Assembly: GCA_963849365.1 (NCBI GenBank)
Contig: CAWKHA010000004.1
Coordinates: 1,736,001 to 1,800,000, forward strand
Direction: 5' to 3'
Length of the DNA: 64,000 nucleotides
Source of the DNA: CAVQCJ01 sp963849365
Lineage (GTDB): Bacteria; Actinomycetota; Actinomycetes; Prado026
The position numbers and the translations under genes are program-made. The notes beneath the pieces were generated by a model. The model was given only the letters and a program-made list of their open reading frames with translations. It was not told the DNA's origin and ran no database searches. Below, one piece after another: positions 14,997 through 24,103 of the stretch; position 1 is the first letter of the stretch; each line of letters starts with the position of its first letter.

Positions 14997-16979
14997 ATGG
15001 GTCCCCGTCCGCGGCTGCTGCTGTCCAGCGCGCTCATGCTGTTCCTGGAGCTCGCGCTCATCCGGTGGACAGCGGCCAACATCGTCCACCTCGGCTACTT
15101 CTCGAACTTCGTGCTGCTCGGGTCGTTCCTGGGCGTCGGGGTGGGCTTCCTGCGCACCAACAGGAGCGCCAGGGACCCGCTGTACTTCCCCGTCCTGCTC
15201 GCTCTGCTGGTGGCAGGCATCCTGAAGTTCCCGGTCACCGTGGACCGCTCCGGCACCGACCTCATCTTCTTCACGTCGCTGCACACCACGGGCCCTGCGC
15301 CGTGGGTCGTGCTGCCGCTGGTCTTCCTCGGCGTCGCCGGAGTGATGGCCGGCCCGGGCGAGCTGGTCGGGCGCTGCTTCGTCCAGCTGCCGCGGCTGGA
15401 CGCCTACCGGCTCGACCTGCTCGGAAGCCTGCTCGGCATCGCGGCCTTCACCGGCCTGTCGCTGCTGCGGGCGCCGTCGGTGGCGTGGGGCGTGGTCGTG
15501 TCGGTGCTCATCGTCGTGCTGCTCTGGCGTCCGAGCCTCGGGCGCGTCGCCGTCCTCGCCGTTCCCGCCGTGGTGGTGGTGGTGCTGCTGACGATCGAGT
15601 CGCTCGGGGCCGGGGTGAGCTGGTCCCCGTACTACAAGGTCGTCGCGACCGAGCACGAGGCGAACGGCTTCCGGGTCATCTCGGTCTCCGTCAACGGCGT
15701 CCCGCACCAGAACGCGACCGACGCCGAGACCAAGGCTCGGCTCGAGCCGCGGTACGCGCTCCCGTACCAGCGGATGGGCCGCTCCACCCCCGGCCGCGTG
15801 CTCATCGTCGGGGCCGGCACCGGGACCGACGTCGCGCTGGCGCTGTCCCGCGGGGCGACCAGCGTGGACGCGGTCGAGATCGACCCCAGGCTGCAGCAGA
15901 TCGGCGCCCAGCGGCACCCGGACCAGCCCTACCAGGACCCGCGCGTGCACGTGCACATCGACGACGGCCGGGCGTTCCTGGAACGCAGCTCCGACCACTA
16001 CGACCTCATCATCTTCGCGCTGCCCGACTCGCTGACGCTGGTCGCCGGCGCCAGCTCGCTCCGGCTGGAGAGCTACCTGTTCACGGTCGAGGCGATGCAG
16101 TCGGTGCGCGACCACCTCGCACCGGGCGGCTCGTTCTCGATGTACAACTCCTACCGCCAGGACTGGCTGGTCGGTCGGCTGGCGCGAACCGTCCAGGAGG
16201 CGTTCGGGCACCAGCCGTGCCTCGACCAGCTGTCCGGCGTCCAGGCGGTCGTCAGCGCGGGGCTGACCGAGCGGGACCAGAAGTGCGGCACGCAGGCGAT
16301 CCCGGCCGGACCGGCGCCGGCCACCGACGACCACCCGTTCGTCTACCTCTACGGCCGGTCGATCCCCGCCTACTACGTGTTCACGCTGCTGGGCGTGCTG
16401 GCCATCAGCCTCGTCGCGGTGCGCGTCGTCGGCGGGCCGCTGCGGCGGATGAGCCCGTACGTCGACCTGTTCTTCCTGGGCGCCGCGTTCCTGCTGCTCG
16501 AGACGCGCAGCATCACCGGGTTCGCCCTGCTGTTCGGCACGACGTGGATCGTGAACGCCCTGGTCTTCGCCGGCGTGCTGCTGGTGGTGCTGGCCGCGGT
16601 CGAGGTGACCCGGCGATGGCGCACGCCACGCCTGCTGGTCCTGTACGCCGCGCTGGCCGGCGCGCTCCTGCTGGCCGCGCTGCTGCCACCGGAGCTGCTG
16701 CTCGGACTGCCCGTCGTCCCGCGGGCGGTCGCGGCGGTGGCCGTGGCGTTCGCGCCGATCTTCGTGGCCAACCTGATCTTCGCGAAGCGGTTCGCACAGA
16801 CCGCGGACGCGACGTCGGCGTTCGCCGCGAACCTGCTCGGGGCGATGCTCGGCGGCTGCCTGGAGTACCTGTCGCTGATCACCGGCTACCAGGCGCTGCT
16901 GCTGCTCGCCGCGCTGCTGTACGGCTGCGCGCTCTTCGCCGGGCGGGCCGAGCTCGGCGGGGTGGTCGGGACGGCCTGA
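14997..16979 (+). CDS. Membrane-fused spermidine synthase-like methyltransferase-fold protein
   Basis: This 660-residue protein has three parts. An N-terminal membrane region of about six helices (LLLSSALMLFLELALIRWTA onward) comes first. A soluble spermidine-synthase-like Rossmann domain follows at about residues 230-440, with RVLIVGAGTGTDVALALSRG, VDAVEIDPRLQQIG and YDLIIFALPDSLTLVAG. A second membrane block (YYVFTLLGVLAISLVAVRVV to the end) completes it. The EID motif for nucleoside binding is present. In true aminopropyltransferases a catalytic Asp lies in the DS/DT region; here the text FALPDSLTL keeps an Asp. The substrate is uncertain: polyamine transfer is not established for this membrane family. 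The start ATG 14997 has a possible -10 element CAGACT six bases upstream. Confidence 0.82.
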   Translation: MGPRPRLLLSSALMLFLELALIRWTAANIVHLGYFSNFVLLGSFLGVGVGFLRTNRSARDPLYFPVLLALLVAGILKFPVTVDRSGTDLIFFTSLHTTGPAPWVVLPLVFLGVAGVMAGPGELVGRCFVQLPRLDAYRLDLLGSLLGIAAFTGLSLLRAPSVAWGVVVSVLIVVLLWRPSLGRVAVLAVPAVVVVVLLTIESLGAGVSWSPYYKVVATEHEANGFRVISVSVNGVPHQNATDAETKARLEPRYALPYQRMGRSTPGRVLIVGAGTGTDVALALSRGATSVDAVEIDPRLQQIGAQRHPDQPYQDPRVHVHIDDGRAFLERSSDHYDLIIFALPDSLTLVAGASSLRLESYLFTVEAMQSVRDHLAPGGSFSMYNSYRQDWLVGRLARTVQEAFGHQPCLDQLSGVQAVVSAGLTERDQKCGTQAIPAGPAPATDDHPFVYLYGRSIPAYYVFTLLGVLAISLVAVRVVGGPLRRMSPYVDLFFLGAAFLLLETRSITGFALLFGTTWIVNALVFAGVLLVVLAAVEVTRRWRTPRLLVLYAALAGALLLAALLPPELLLGLPVVPRAVAAVAVAFAPIFVANLIFAKRFAQTADATSAFAANLLGAMLGGCLEYLSLITGYQALLLLAALLYGCALFAGRAELGGVVGTA

Positions 16980-17056
16980 GCCCCCTGGCCATCGTTTGGC
17001 GCTCCTGCGAGCCGGTTGCGATTACTGTGGTGGTCCGGAAGCAGGGGAGGAGCCCC

Positions 17057-17878
17057 ATGGACAGCCGTAACCCGGTGCTCAACCGCGAGTTCAGCAGCGC
17101 CCAGCTGGCCACGTTCCACGAGCCGCCGCCCACGGCCGGGCAGCTCCAGGAGATGTACGACGGCCCCGGCGGGCCGCGCACCGGCACCACGTCGCGGGTC
17201 ATGACGCTGGACGACGTCGTCGTCCGCAGCGGGATCCTGTTCGTGATCCTGGTCGCCGCCGCCTTCGGCGGGTGGCAGCTGGTCGAGCGGGCGGCCCCGG
17301 CCGTCTGGGTGGCCGCCCTGATCGCGTTCGTGCTCGCCATGGTCGTGATCGTCAAGCGCAACGCGAGCCCGGCGCTGATCATGCTCTACGCCGTGTTCGA
17401 GGGAGTGTTCCTCGGCGGCATCTCCCGCTGGTACGACGTCTACGTCTCGACGGCCAAGGGCACCCCGACCGGCATCGTCACGCAGGCGATCATCGGCACG
17501 TTCGTGGCGTTCGGCGTGATGCTCGTGCTCTACAAGAGCGGGCGCCTGCGGGCCACGCCTCGGTTCACCAAGATGTTCATGATCGCGCTGTTCTCGTACG
17601 CGGGGATCGCGCTGGTCAGCCTGATCTCGGCGCTCTTCGGGGTCGGCGGCGGCTGGGGCTTCTACGGCGTGGGCGCGATCGGCATCGCGCTGTGCGCGCT
17701 CGGCGTCGCGCTCGCGTCGTTCAGCCTCGTGCTGGACTTCGACGCGATCGAGAAGGGCGTGGCGGCCGGTCTCCCCGAGGCGGAGTCGTGGCGTGCGGCG
17801 TTCGGCCTGATGGTCACGCTGGTGTGGCTCTACCTCGAGCTGCTGCGCCTGCTGGCGATCCTGAACAGCCGCAGCTGA
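17057..17878 (+). CDS. Bax inhibitor-1/YccA-family membrane protein
   Basis: This 273-residue protein has a hydrophilic N-terminus of about 55 residues and seven membrane helices, including LIMLYAVFEGVFLGGISRWY, which is the characteristic EGxxLG motif of the actinobacterial YccA-like branch. The conserved Asp pair near the C-terminus (SLVLDFDAIEKGV) is the proton/calcium-sensing feature of the Bax-inhibitor fold. Its role in bacteria is unproven; membrane calcium leak or quality control is proposed for relatives. The ATG at 17057 has a good ribosome-binding site (GGGGAGGAG). Confidence 0.9.
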   Translation: MDSRNPVLNREFSSAQLATFHEPPPTAGQLQEMYDGPGGPRTGTTSRVMTLDDVVVRSGILFVILVAAAFGGWQLVERAAPAVWVAALIAFVLAMVVIVKRNASPALIMLYAVFEGVFLGGISRWYDVYVSTAKGTPTGIVTQAIIGTFVAFGVMLVLYKSGRLRATPRFTKMFMIALFSYAGIALVSLISALFGVGGGWGFYGVGAIGIALCALGVALASFSLVLDFDAIEKGVAAGLPEAESWRAAFGLMVTLVWLYLELLRLLAILNSRS

Positions 17879-17893
17879 CCCGGCGGGTGACGT

Positions 17894-17930
17894 CGTCGCC
17901 GGCGCAGTCGTCCTTGGCGCACCGGCGACG
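17894..17930. terminator. Hairpin between convergent genes
   Basis: CGTCGCCGGCGC (17894-17905) pairs with GCGCACCGGCGACG (17917-17930) apart from a two-base bulge. It sits between the Bax-inhibitor gene and the DUF4287 gene, which end towards each other. No U-tract is present, as is usual in actinobacteria. Confidence 0.5.
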
Positions 17931-17939
17931 GCCCGCGGC

Positions 17940-18170
17940 TCAGGATGAGCGCCGGGCCGCCCGCTGCCGGTCGTACTCGTGCACGATCGCCACGGCCAGG
18001 CCGTGCGAGACGGCGTGCTCGTCCTGCAGCCAGTGGACGCGTTCGTCGAACCGCGTGAACGAGGGCCCGTCCTCGACGCAGTGGAACCACTCCTTGAGGT
18101 CTCGCCCGGTTGCCTGTGGCACCCGGGCCAAGAGGTTCGCGTGAGTCTCCTCGGAGTGGTGCACTCCCAT
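17940..18170 (-). CDS. DUF4287-like small protein
   Basis: This 76-residue soluble protein has the pattern TGRDLKEWFHCVEDG, then RVHWLQDEHAVSHGLAVAIV and HEYDRQRAARRSS. This resembles the DUF4287 domain, whose members share the order Trp-Phe, WL-EHG and HG-A. The function is unknown. The ATG at 18170 has a ribosome-binding site (GGGAGGGCCC); longer upstream extensions read into antisense of the divergent neighbour. It is divergently arranged with the gene at 18217. Confidence 0.7.
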   Translation of the reverse strand: MGVHHSEETHANLLARVPQATGRDLKEWFHCVEDGPSFTRFDERVHWLQDEHAVSHGLAVAIVHEYDRQRAARRSS

Positions 18171-18216
18171 GGGCCCTCCCTGGATCGCGTCGACCGGTGC
18201 CCTGCACGATAGCCCG

Positions 18217-18606
18217 GTGAGCCGGGACACGACAGGCCGATCGTCGACGCCGCCAGGTGCCGATCCGGTGGCCGCCGAGCTGGCGGAGCAGGTGGGACGG
18301 CTGGCCGACCGCCTGCGGTCGCTGTCGGACGTACGGCTGGCCCGGCCGCTGCCCCCCTCCGGCAGCCGGGCCGACGCAGCGCACGCCCTGGCCCAGCGCC
18401 TGGCCGACCACGCGGCCGCGCTGGAGGGGGAGCCGGGCCGGGTCGTCCCGCGGCTGCACGACCTGGCCGTCGGGGACCAGGTGGCGGTCACCGGGACCGA
18501 CCTGGTGCGGGCCCTGCAGGGGGCGAGCGCCGCCGACGTCGAGGGCTGGTCCGAACGAGGTCACGACGCCCTGGCCGCCGTCCGCGCGCTGCGGGACGCC
18601 CTGTAA
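18217..18606 (+). CDS. Small hypothetical alpha-helical protein
   Basis: This 129-residue soluble protein is rich in Ala and Leu (AELAEQVGRLADRLRSLSDV, ADAAHALAQRLADHAAALEG, ALAAVRALRDAL). It looks helical with no membrane segment or catalytic motif. I do not recognise the family. The repeated hydrophobic pattern and a central LHDLAVGDQVAVTGTDLV segment resemble small actinobacterial helical-bundle proteins. The GTG at 18217 was chosen because CACGAT lies six bases upstream as a possible -10 element and the divergent gene begins nearby. Confidence 0.55.
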   Translation: MSRDTTGRSSTPPGADPVAAELAEQVGRLADRLRSLSDVRLARPLPPSGSRADAAHALAQRLADHAAALEGEPGRVVPRLHDLAVGDQVAVTGTDLVRALQGASAADVEGWSERGHDALAAVRALRDAL

Positions 18607-18620
18607 TCCAGGATCCCGGG

Positions 18621-18645
18621 ACGCTCCGGGCCTCAGCCGGGGCGT
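18621..18645. terminator. Hairpin between convergent genes
   Basis: ACGCTCCGG (18621-18629) pairs with CCGGGGCGT (18637-18645) with one T-G pair and a 7-nt loop. It lies between the small hypothetical gene and the GDSL-lipase gene, which converge here. Confidence 0.4.
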
Positions 18646-18649
18646 GGGG

Positions 18650-19501
18650 TCAGTCGGCGGCCGGCTCGGGCCGGTCGACGGCGATCGCGAGCAGCAGGGT
18701 CGGAAGGATGACCTCGGCGGCCCGCCGGTAGCCGACCGACGACGGGTGGAACCTGTCTTCGCTGAAGTACGCCCCCGGTTCGGCCGCGAACTCCGGCCCC
18801 AGCAGCGCGCCGAGCTCGACCGGGAACCCTCCGGCCGCCTCGGTGGCCATGGCCTGCGCCGCGGCCAGCGTCCTGGACAGCCGCCGGCCGACCACGCGGA
18901 GCGGGTTGGGGACCGGCTCCACCGTCCCCAGGTCGGGACAGCACGCGACCACGACCGCACAGCCGGACTCGCGCAGCGCGCCGATCACCGCGGTGAGGTT
19001 GCGGACCGACACGCGCGCGGGCACGCGGTGGGTCACGTCGTTGGCGCCGACCATGACCACGGCCACGTCCGGCCCGGCCCCGCCGAAGATCTCCAGCGCG
19101 ACGTCGACCTGCGCCATCACGTCCGAGGTCCGCGCGCCCACCACCGACAGGTTGCGCAGCTCGACCGGACGGCCCGACGCGTCCGCCAGGCCGCGCGATA
19201 CGACCACCGCGGGGGTGTCCTCGGGGGCGGCGGCACCCAGGCCCGCGCCGCCGGAGTCGCCGAGCATGACCATGCGCAGCGGTTCCGGCTCCGGCCCGGC
19301 CGGGTCGACCACCCGCCCGTCCGCCGGCTGGTAGCGCCCGTCCACCGCGAACGGCTCCTCGCGCGGATGGCCCACCCGCCGGCGCGCGATCAGGCTCTGC
19401 GCCCAGAGGAACCCGACGACGCTGCCCAGCAGCCCGACCGCCCCGCCGCCGCCGTACGCCGCCCCCGCCACGATCCGCCGAGCGCGGTCGGACCGGCTCA
19501 A
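18650..19501 (-). CDS. Membrane-anchored SGNH/GDSL-family hydrolase
   Basis: This 283-residue protein has an N-terminal membrane anchor (IVAGAAYGGGGAVGLLGSVVGF) and an extracytoplasmic SGNH esterase domain. Block I is MVMLGDSGGAG (Ser in GDSG), block III is VMVGANDVTHRVP (Asn), and the C-terminal catalytic Asp-His are in DRFHPSSVGYRRAA. It probably removes acyl groups from a lipid or cell-wall glycan. The start is a TTG at 19501 that overlaps the upstream stop (TTGA) and follows GGGAGGAGG, so the two genes are translationally coupled. An in-frame upstream extension would run inside the neighbour. Confidence 0.83.
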   Translation of the reverse strand: MSRSDRARRIVAGAAYGGGGAVGLLGSVVGFLWAQSLIARRRVGHPREEPFAVDGRYQPADGRVVDPAGPEPEPLRMVMLGDSGGAGLGAAAPEDTPAVVVSRGLADASGRPVELRNLSVVGARTSDVMAQVDVALEIFGGAGPDVAVVMVGANDVTHRVPARVSVRNLTAVIGALRESGCAVVVACCPDLGTVEPVPNPLRVVGRRLSRTLAAAQAMATEAAGGFPVELGALLGPEFAAEPGAYFSEDRFHPSSVGYRRAAEVILPTLLLAIAVDRPEPAAD

Positions 19502-20208
19502 CGCCTCCTCCCGAGGAACCTCCTCGGACGGGCGAGGAACGAGCGCACCGCCTCGCGGGCCCCGACACGGATCTCCGGTCCGTGGGTGAACCCGGCGATG
19601 TCGTAGTCCAGCTCCCCGAGCACGGCTGCCGTCTGCTCGGTCATCGGGCCGTCCGTGCACAGGGCCATCACCGGCCAGGTCCGGCGGCCGAGCATGTTCC
19701 AGATCGCGTCGCCGGTGACCAGCAGGCCGGTCCGTTCGTGCAGCAGCGACACGTGGCCCGGAGTGTGGCCGGGCGTGTGCACGACCCGCAGCCCGCCGCC
19801 CACGTCCACGACCTGCCCGTCGTGGAGCTCCTCGACCACCGGCACCGGCCCGAAGCCGCCGAACCGCCGGACCAGGCGCCCGTTGGCCGGCGAGGTGCCG
19901 GTGCGCAGGTAGCCGGCGTCGTTGCCGTGCGCCACCACCCCGGCCAGCCCGACCCGGTCGCGCAGGACGTCGGCGCCGCCGGCATGGTCGCCGTGGGCGT
20001 GGGTCAGCACGATGCGGGTCACGTCCTGCGGGGCCGAGCCGATCTGGGCCAGCGCGGCCAGGATCCGTTCGGGCGCGGACTTCACGCCGGCGTCCACCAG
20101 CGTCACCTGGCTGTCGTCATCGCGGAAGACGAACGTGTTTACCAGGTCCCACGGCTCGGTCGGCACGCGCCACACACCGGGTCCGAGCTCGACCGCAGCC
20201 GCCGCCAT
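19498..20208 (-). CDS. MBL-fold metallo-hydrolase
   Basis: This 236-residue protein has the metallo-beta-lactamase metal site LTHAHGDHAGGADVL near residue 70, a second histidine at HTPGHTPGHVSLLHE and the bridging Asp in VTGDAIWNM. Such proteins hydrolyse thioesters, lactones or phosphodiesters; the substrate is not apparent. The start ATG follows CTGGAGGCTCG. Its stop overlaps the TTG start of the GDSL hydrolase gene, so the two hydrolases form one unit. The promoter region is shared with the divergent cystathionine beta-synthase gene. Confidence 0.88.
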   Translation of the reverse strand: MAAAAVELGPGVWRVPTEPWDLVNTFVFRDDDSQVTLVDAGVKSAPERILAALAQIGSAPQDVTRIVLTHAHGDHAGGADVLRDRVGLAGVVAHGNDAGYLRTGTSPANGRLVRRFGGFGPVPVVEELHDGQVVDVGGGLRVVHTPGHTPGHVSLLHERTGLLVTGDAIWNMLGRRTWPVMALCTDGPMTEQTAAVLGELDYDIAGFTHGPEIRVGAREAVRSFLARPRRFLGRRR

Positions 20209-20275
20209 CGAGCCTCCAGGGGTGGGTGTCCGGTGTCGGCACTGTAACCGCGTCGGCCGGCCGGTCCGCCACCCG

Positions 20276-20281
20276 TACAGT
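20276..20281 (+). promoter_or_regulatory. -10 element for leaderless cbs transcript
   Basis: TACAGT ends six bases before the GTG of cystathionine beta-synthase and no ribosome-binding site is visible. Transcription would then begin at the start codon itself. Confidence 0.45.
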
Positions 20282-20287
20282 GACCGC

Positions 20288-21676
20288 GTGCGCGTCTACG
20301 ACTCCGTGCTCGACCTCGTCGGTGGGACCCCGCTCGTCCGGCTGCGCTCGGTCACCAGGGGCAGCGGCGGCCGTCCGGACATCGCCGCCACCGTGCTGGC
20401 CAAGATCGAGTACCTGAACCCGGGCGGGTCCGTGAAGGACCGGATCGCGCTGTCCATGGTGACCGCGGCCGAGCGCGACGGGCTGCTGCGTCCGGGCGGC
20501 ACCATCGTCGAGCCGACGTCCGGGAACACCGGGGTCGGGCTGGCCCTGGTCGCCCAGCAGCGGGGCTACTCCTGCGTGTTCGTCTGCCCGGACAAGGTGT
20601 CCGCTGACAAGATCCGCGTCCTGCAGGCGTACGGTGCGCGGGTCGTGGTCTGCCCGACCGCGGTGCCCCCCGAGCACCCGGACTCGTACTACAACGTCTC
20701 CGACCGGCTGGCCCGCGAGATCCCCGGGGCCTGGAAGCCGGACCAGTACTCGAACCCGAACAACCCGCGCTCGCACTACGAGAGCACCGGGCCGGAGATC
20801 TGGGCCGACACCGACGGCACGGTGACCTGCTTCGTCGCCGGTGTCGGGACCGGCGGCACGATCAGCGGGACGGGCCGCTACCTCAAGGAGGTCTCCGGCG
20901 GGAGGGTCCGGATCGTCGGGGCCGACCCCGAGGGCTCGGTCTACTCCGGCGGGTCCGGCCGTCCCTACCTGGTCGAGGGTGTCGGCGAGGACTTCTGGCC
21001 GCAGGCCTTCGACCGGACGGTCTGCGACGAGATCGTCGCCGTCACCGACGCGGACTCGTTCGCGATGACCCGGCGGCTGGCCCGCGAGGAGGGGCTGCTC
21101 GTCGGCGGGTCCTGCGGGATGGCCGTGGTCGCGGCACTCGAGGTCGCCGCCCGGCTGGGTCCGGACGACGTCGTGGTGGTGCTGCTGCCCGACTCCGGCC
21201 GCGGCTACCTGTCCAAGGTCTTCGACGACGACTGGCTGGCGTCGTACGGGTTCCTGTCCGAGGACTCCGGCCGTACGGTCCGCGACGTCCTGCTGGCCAA
21301 GAGCGGCGAGCTCCCCCAGCTGGTGCACACGCACCCCAACGAGACGCTCGCGGAGGCGATCGCGATCCTGCGCGAGTACGGGGTCTCGCAGATGCCGGTG
21401 GTGCGGGCCGAGCCCCCGGTGATGGCCGCCGAGGTGGCCGGGTCGGTGGTCGAGCGGGACCTCATGGACGCGCTGTTCTCCGGGCACGCCCGCCTGGCCG
21501 ACCGGGTCGAGGACCACATGTCGGCGGCGCTGCCCGTGCTGGGCGCCGGCGAGAAGGTGGAGCGGGCCGTGGAGACGCTCGAGGCCGCGGACGCACTGCT
21601 GGTCCTCGACGACGGGAAGCCGGTCGGCATCCTGACCCGCCAGGACCTCCTCGGGTACCTCGCCGCGCGCACCTGA
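20288..21676 (+). CDS. cbs: Cystathionine beta-synthase with C-terminal CBS pair
   Basis: This 462-residue PLP enzyme condenses serine with homocysteine to cystathionine (reverse transsulfuration). The PLP lysine is Lys50 in NPGGSVKDR, the substrate loop is EPTSGNTGVGLALVAQQRGY, and the phosphate-binding loop is GVGTGGTISGTGRYLK. The stretch FVCPDKVSADKIRVLQAYGA is typical of bacterial CBS rather than cysteine synthase. After residue 335 two CBS domains follow (LPQLVHTHPNETLAEAIAIL and VEDHMSAALPVLGAG), which regulate the enzyme, probably through adenosyl ligands. With cystathionine gamma-synthase at 27.2 kb both directions of transsulfuration are represented. Confidence 0.93.
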   Translation: MRVYDSVLDLVGGTPLVRLRSVTRGSGGRPDIAATVLAKIEYLNPGGSVKDRIALSMVTAAERDGLLRPGGTIVEPTSGNTGVGLALVAQQRGYSCVFVCPDKVSADKIRVLQAYGARVVVCPTAVPPEHPDSYYNVSDRLAREIPGAWKPDQYSNPNNPRSHYESTGPEIWADTDGTVTCFVAGVGTGGTISGTGRYLKEVSGGRVRIVGADPEGSVYSGGSGRPYLVEGVGEDFWPQAFDRTVCDEIVAVTDADSFAMTRRLAREEGLLVGGSCGMAVVAALEVAARLGPDDVVVVLLPDSGRGYLSKVFDDDWLASYGFLSEDSGRTVRDVLLAKSGELPQLVHTHPNETLAEAIAILREYGVSQMPVVRAEPPVMAAEVAGSVVERDLMDALFSGHARLADRVEDHMSAALPVLGAGEKVERAVETLEAADALLVLDDGKPVGILTRQDLLGYLAART

Positions 21677-21790
21677 CCTGCGCCGGCCGCGCTGTCCGGT
21701 GCCGAGCCGGCTTCACCCTCTTGGCTCAACCGCGCCGCCGTTCCTGCCGATGCGGCGGAGGGACCAGTCGAAGCCGGGAGGGTCGTTCTC

Positions 21791-24103
21791 GTGAGGAGCC
21801 TGCGCGTCCCTGCGCTCGTGGCGGGTGTCGCCTGCCTGACCGCAGCCACCGCCATCGCCGTGCTCGGCGCCCGCGCGGACAGCGCGGCCACGGACACCGT
21901 CGACCAGCAGGTCAACTACGCCTCCCGCGTCGCGGAGAACTCGCTGACGCAGACGTTCGAGCGCATCCGCACCATCGGACTGATCCTGGCCCGCGACCCG
22001 TCGTTCGCCGAGTCGATCGCCGACCCCCGACCGGTGGCGGCCAAGCTGGCCGACAAGACGTCCTCGCTGTCCGAGGTGAACAACGAGCTGCGCTACCTGC
22101 CCACGCTGCTGCCCGGTCAGGTCGACAGTGCGAACTACGCGGACGTCGCGGGCAACGAGCTGACCCGGTTCGCCAACAGCCGCATCTCGCTCGCCGGCTC
22201 GCTCACCAACGTCCGCGACCAGCTGTACTTCGAGCCCGCCCTGACCCTCGGCGAGGGCAAGGTGTTCCGCAGCGCGCCGTACATCTCCGACCAGTCCGGT
22301 GCCTGGGTCGTGACCGACTCCACCGCGGTGTACTCCGGTGGCAAGCCGGTCGGGGTCATCTCCTTCTCGCTGACCATGGACAGCCTGCGCACGTCGATCA
22401 TCGGCTCGTCGGTCGCCGGGCTCACCGTGCGCGTGGTCGACCCGGGCAGCGGCCTGGTCGTCATGGACAGCCGGGTCGCGCAGGGGGCCCTGATGAAGGG
22501 CGGCGTCACCCATCCGGTGATGCCCGACGACAACGACTTCCTCAGCCGCCAGGACATGTTCGGCTCCAACACCGGCACGGGTCAGATCGGCGACGTCCAC
22601 CTGTCGTTCGCGACGCTGTCGACAGACCTGGAGAGCGGGATCGCCCCGTGGGTCGTCGTCGCCTCGGCCCCGGTCGTCGTCAGCGGCGTGAGCATCTGGG
22701 TCTGGGTGCTGCTCGGCGCGGGGGTCGTGCTCCTGGCGCTGGGCGCGTGGCTGACCTGGCGCGGGGTGCGGGAGCGCCGGCGGGCCGCGGCGGAAGCCGT
22801 CGCCGACCGGGACCGGTTGGCCGAGCGACTCTCGGAGATGTCCGGCGCGCTCGCGAAGGTGGCCGCCGGCGACCTGGGTGCCAGGCTCCCGGTCGAGGGC
22901 TTCGACGACGAGACGCTGGCCGCGATGGTGGCCTCATTCGACCAGACGCTCGTCAAGCTCCGCGTCCTGGTGGGGCAGGCGCAGGAGTCCGGCGAGTCGG
23001 TGTCCCGCAGCGCGGCCGAGCTGCGCGTGCTGGCCGGGCAGCAGGCCGACTCCGCGGGTGAGCAGTCCGCAGCCGTCACCCAGACGACCGTCACGATCCA
23101 GCAGCTCGCTGCGACCGCCAGCCAGATCGCCGAGTCCGCCGGGGCGGTCGCCATGGTCGCGGGGGAGATGCTCGCGCTGACCGAGGCCGGACGGACGGCG
23201 GTGAACGAGTCCGTCGGCGCGATGGACCGGATCGCCGACCGGGTCGGGTCGATCACCACGAGCACGACCTCGCTCGGCGAGCGGGTCATGGAGATCGGCG
23301 GGATCCTGGCCCTGCTCGACGACCTGTCCGACCAGACCAACCTGCTCGCGCTCAACGCGGCCATCGAGGCCGCGCGGGCCGGCGAGCACGGGCGCGGGTT
23401 CGCCGTCGTGGCCGGCGAGGTGCGCAAGCTGGCCGAGCGGGCGCGCGAGTCGACCGGCCGCATCCAGTCGCTGGTCGCGGAGATCCAGCACGTGATGACC
23501 GCGACCCTGCTGGCGTCGGAGCAGGGGGCCGCCGAGGTCGAACTCGGCTCCGGCCTGGCCGCCGACGCGGTGAACGTGCTCGAGCAGATCGCCGGCCGGG
23601 TCGAGGAGGCGGCGACCGCGGTCAAGGAGATCTCGGTGGCCACCCAGCAGCAGCGTTCGGCGTCCGACCAGGTCGTGGTGGTGATGACCCGGCTGAGCGA
23701 GGTCTCGAACGAGTACGCAGCGGGGTCGCGGCAGGCCGCGTCGTCCGCCGACGAGCTGGCCGCCCTGGCCGACACCCTGAGCTCGTCGATCGACACGTTC
23801 ACGGTGGTCGGGGAGGACGTCGACGACACCGGCGATGCGGTTGCGCCGGCGGGTGCCGGTGTCGCGGGCGGCGGTTGGGACGACCGCTGGGAGCGCGACT
23901 GGGACGACTCGGTCCTGGGGGTGGCCCACGGCTTCGCGGCTCTCGACGACGGCGATCTCAACGACTACGACCCGTCCGACGAGACGTCGGACGAGGACGG
24001 CGCGACGGGGCCGACGGAGGACGAGCGGCTCGCCGATGTGCACGACGCCGACGTCCACGACGGCGGGCACGTCGACGACCCGCATGAGCAGGTCGAGCGC
24101 TAG
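21791..24103 (+). CDS. Methyl-accepting chemotaxis protein with acidic C-terminal tail
   Basis: This 770-residue receptor has TM1 at residues 5-25, a periplasmic Cache-like sensor domain (about 35-290; includes GKVFRSAPYISDQSGAWVVT), and TM2 near residue 300 (VWVLLGAGVVLLALGAWLTW). A HAMP-like segment follows (ALAKVAAGDLGARLPVEGFD), then a long coiled-coil signalling domain. The CheA/CheW-contact hairpin tip LDDLSDQTNLLALNAAIEAA is intact. After residue 680 comes a tail of about 90 residues dominated by Asp and Glu with no CheB/CheR pentapeptide at its end. Cache sensors commonly bind small carboxylates or amino acids. No other chemotaxis genes are adjacent, so it is an orphan receptor. Confidence 0.92.
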   Translation: MRSLRVPALVAGVACLTAATAIAVLGARADSAATDTVDQQVNYASRVAENSLTQTFERIRTIGLILARDPSFAESIADPRPVAAKLADKTSSLSEVNNELRYLPTLLPGQVDSANYADVAGNELTRFANSRISLAGSLTNVRDQLYFEPALTLGEGKVFRSAPYISDQSGAWVVTDSTAVYSGGKPVGVISFSLTMDSLRTSIIGSSVAGLTVRVVDPGSGLVVMDSRVAQGALMKGGVTHPVMPDDNDFLSRQDMFGSNTGTGQIGDVHLSFATLSTDLESGIAPWVVVASAPVVVSGVSIWVWVLLGAGVVLLALGAWLTWRGVRERRRAAAEAVADRDRLAERLSEMSGALAKVAAGDLGARLPVEGFDDETLAAMVASFDQTLVKLRVLVGQAQESGESVSRSAAELRVLAGQQADSAGEQSAAVTQTTVTIQQLAATASQIAESAGAVAMVAGEMLALTEAGRTAVNESVGAMDRIADRVGSITTSTTSLGERVMEIGGILALLDDLSDQTNLLALNAAIEAARAGEHGRGFAVVAGEVRKLAERARESTGRIQSLVAEIQHVMTATLLASEQGAAEVELGSGLAADAVNVLEQIAGRVEEAATAVKEISVATQQQRSASDQVVVVMTRLSEVSNEYAAGSRQAASSADELAALADTLSSSIDTFTVVGEDVDDTGDAVAPAGAGVAGGGWDDRWERDWDDSVLGVAHGFAALDDGDLNDYDPSDETSDEDGATGPTEDERLADVHDADVHDGGHVDDPHEQVER

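Noticed and set aside
13260..16334. 1,024-codon minus-strand frame
   Set aside because: Antisense of ChrA, glycerate kinase and the spermidine-synthase-like gene, all of which have clear motifs.
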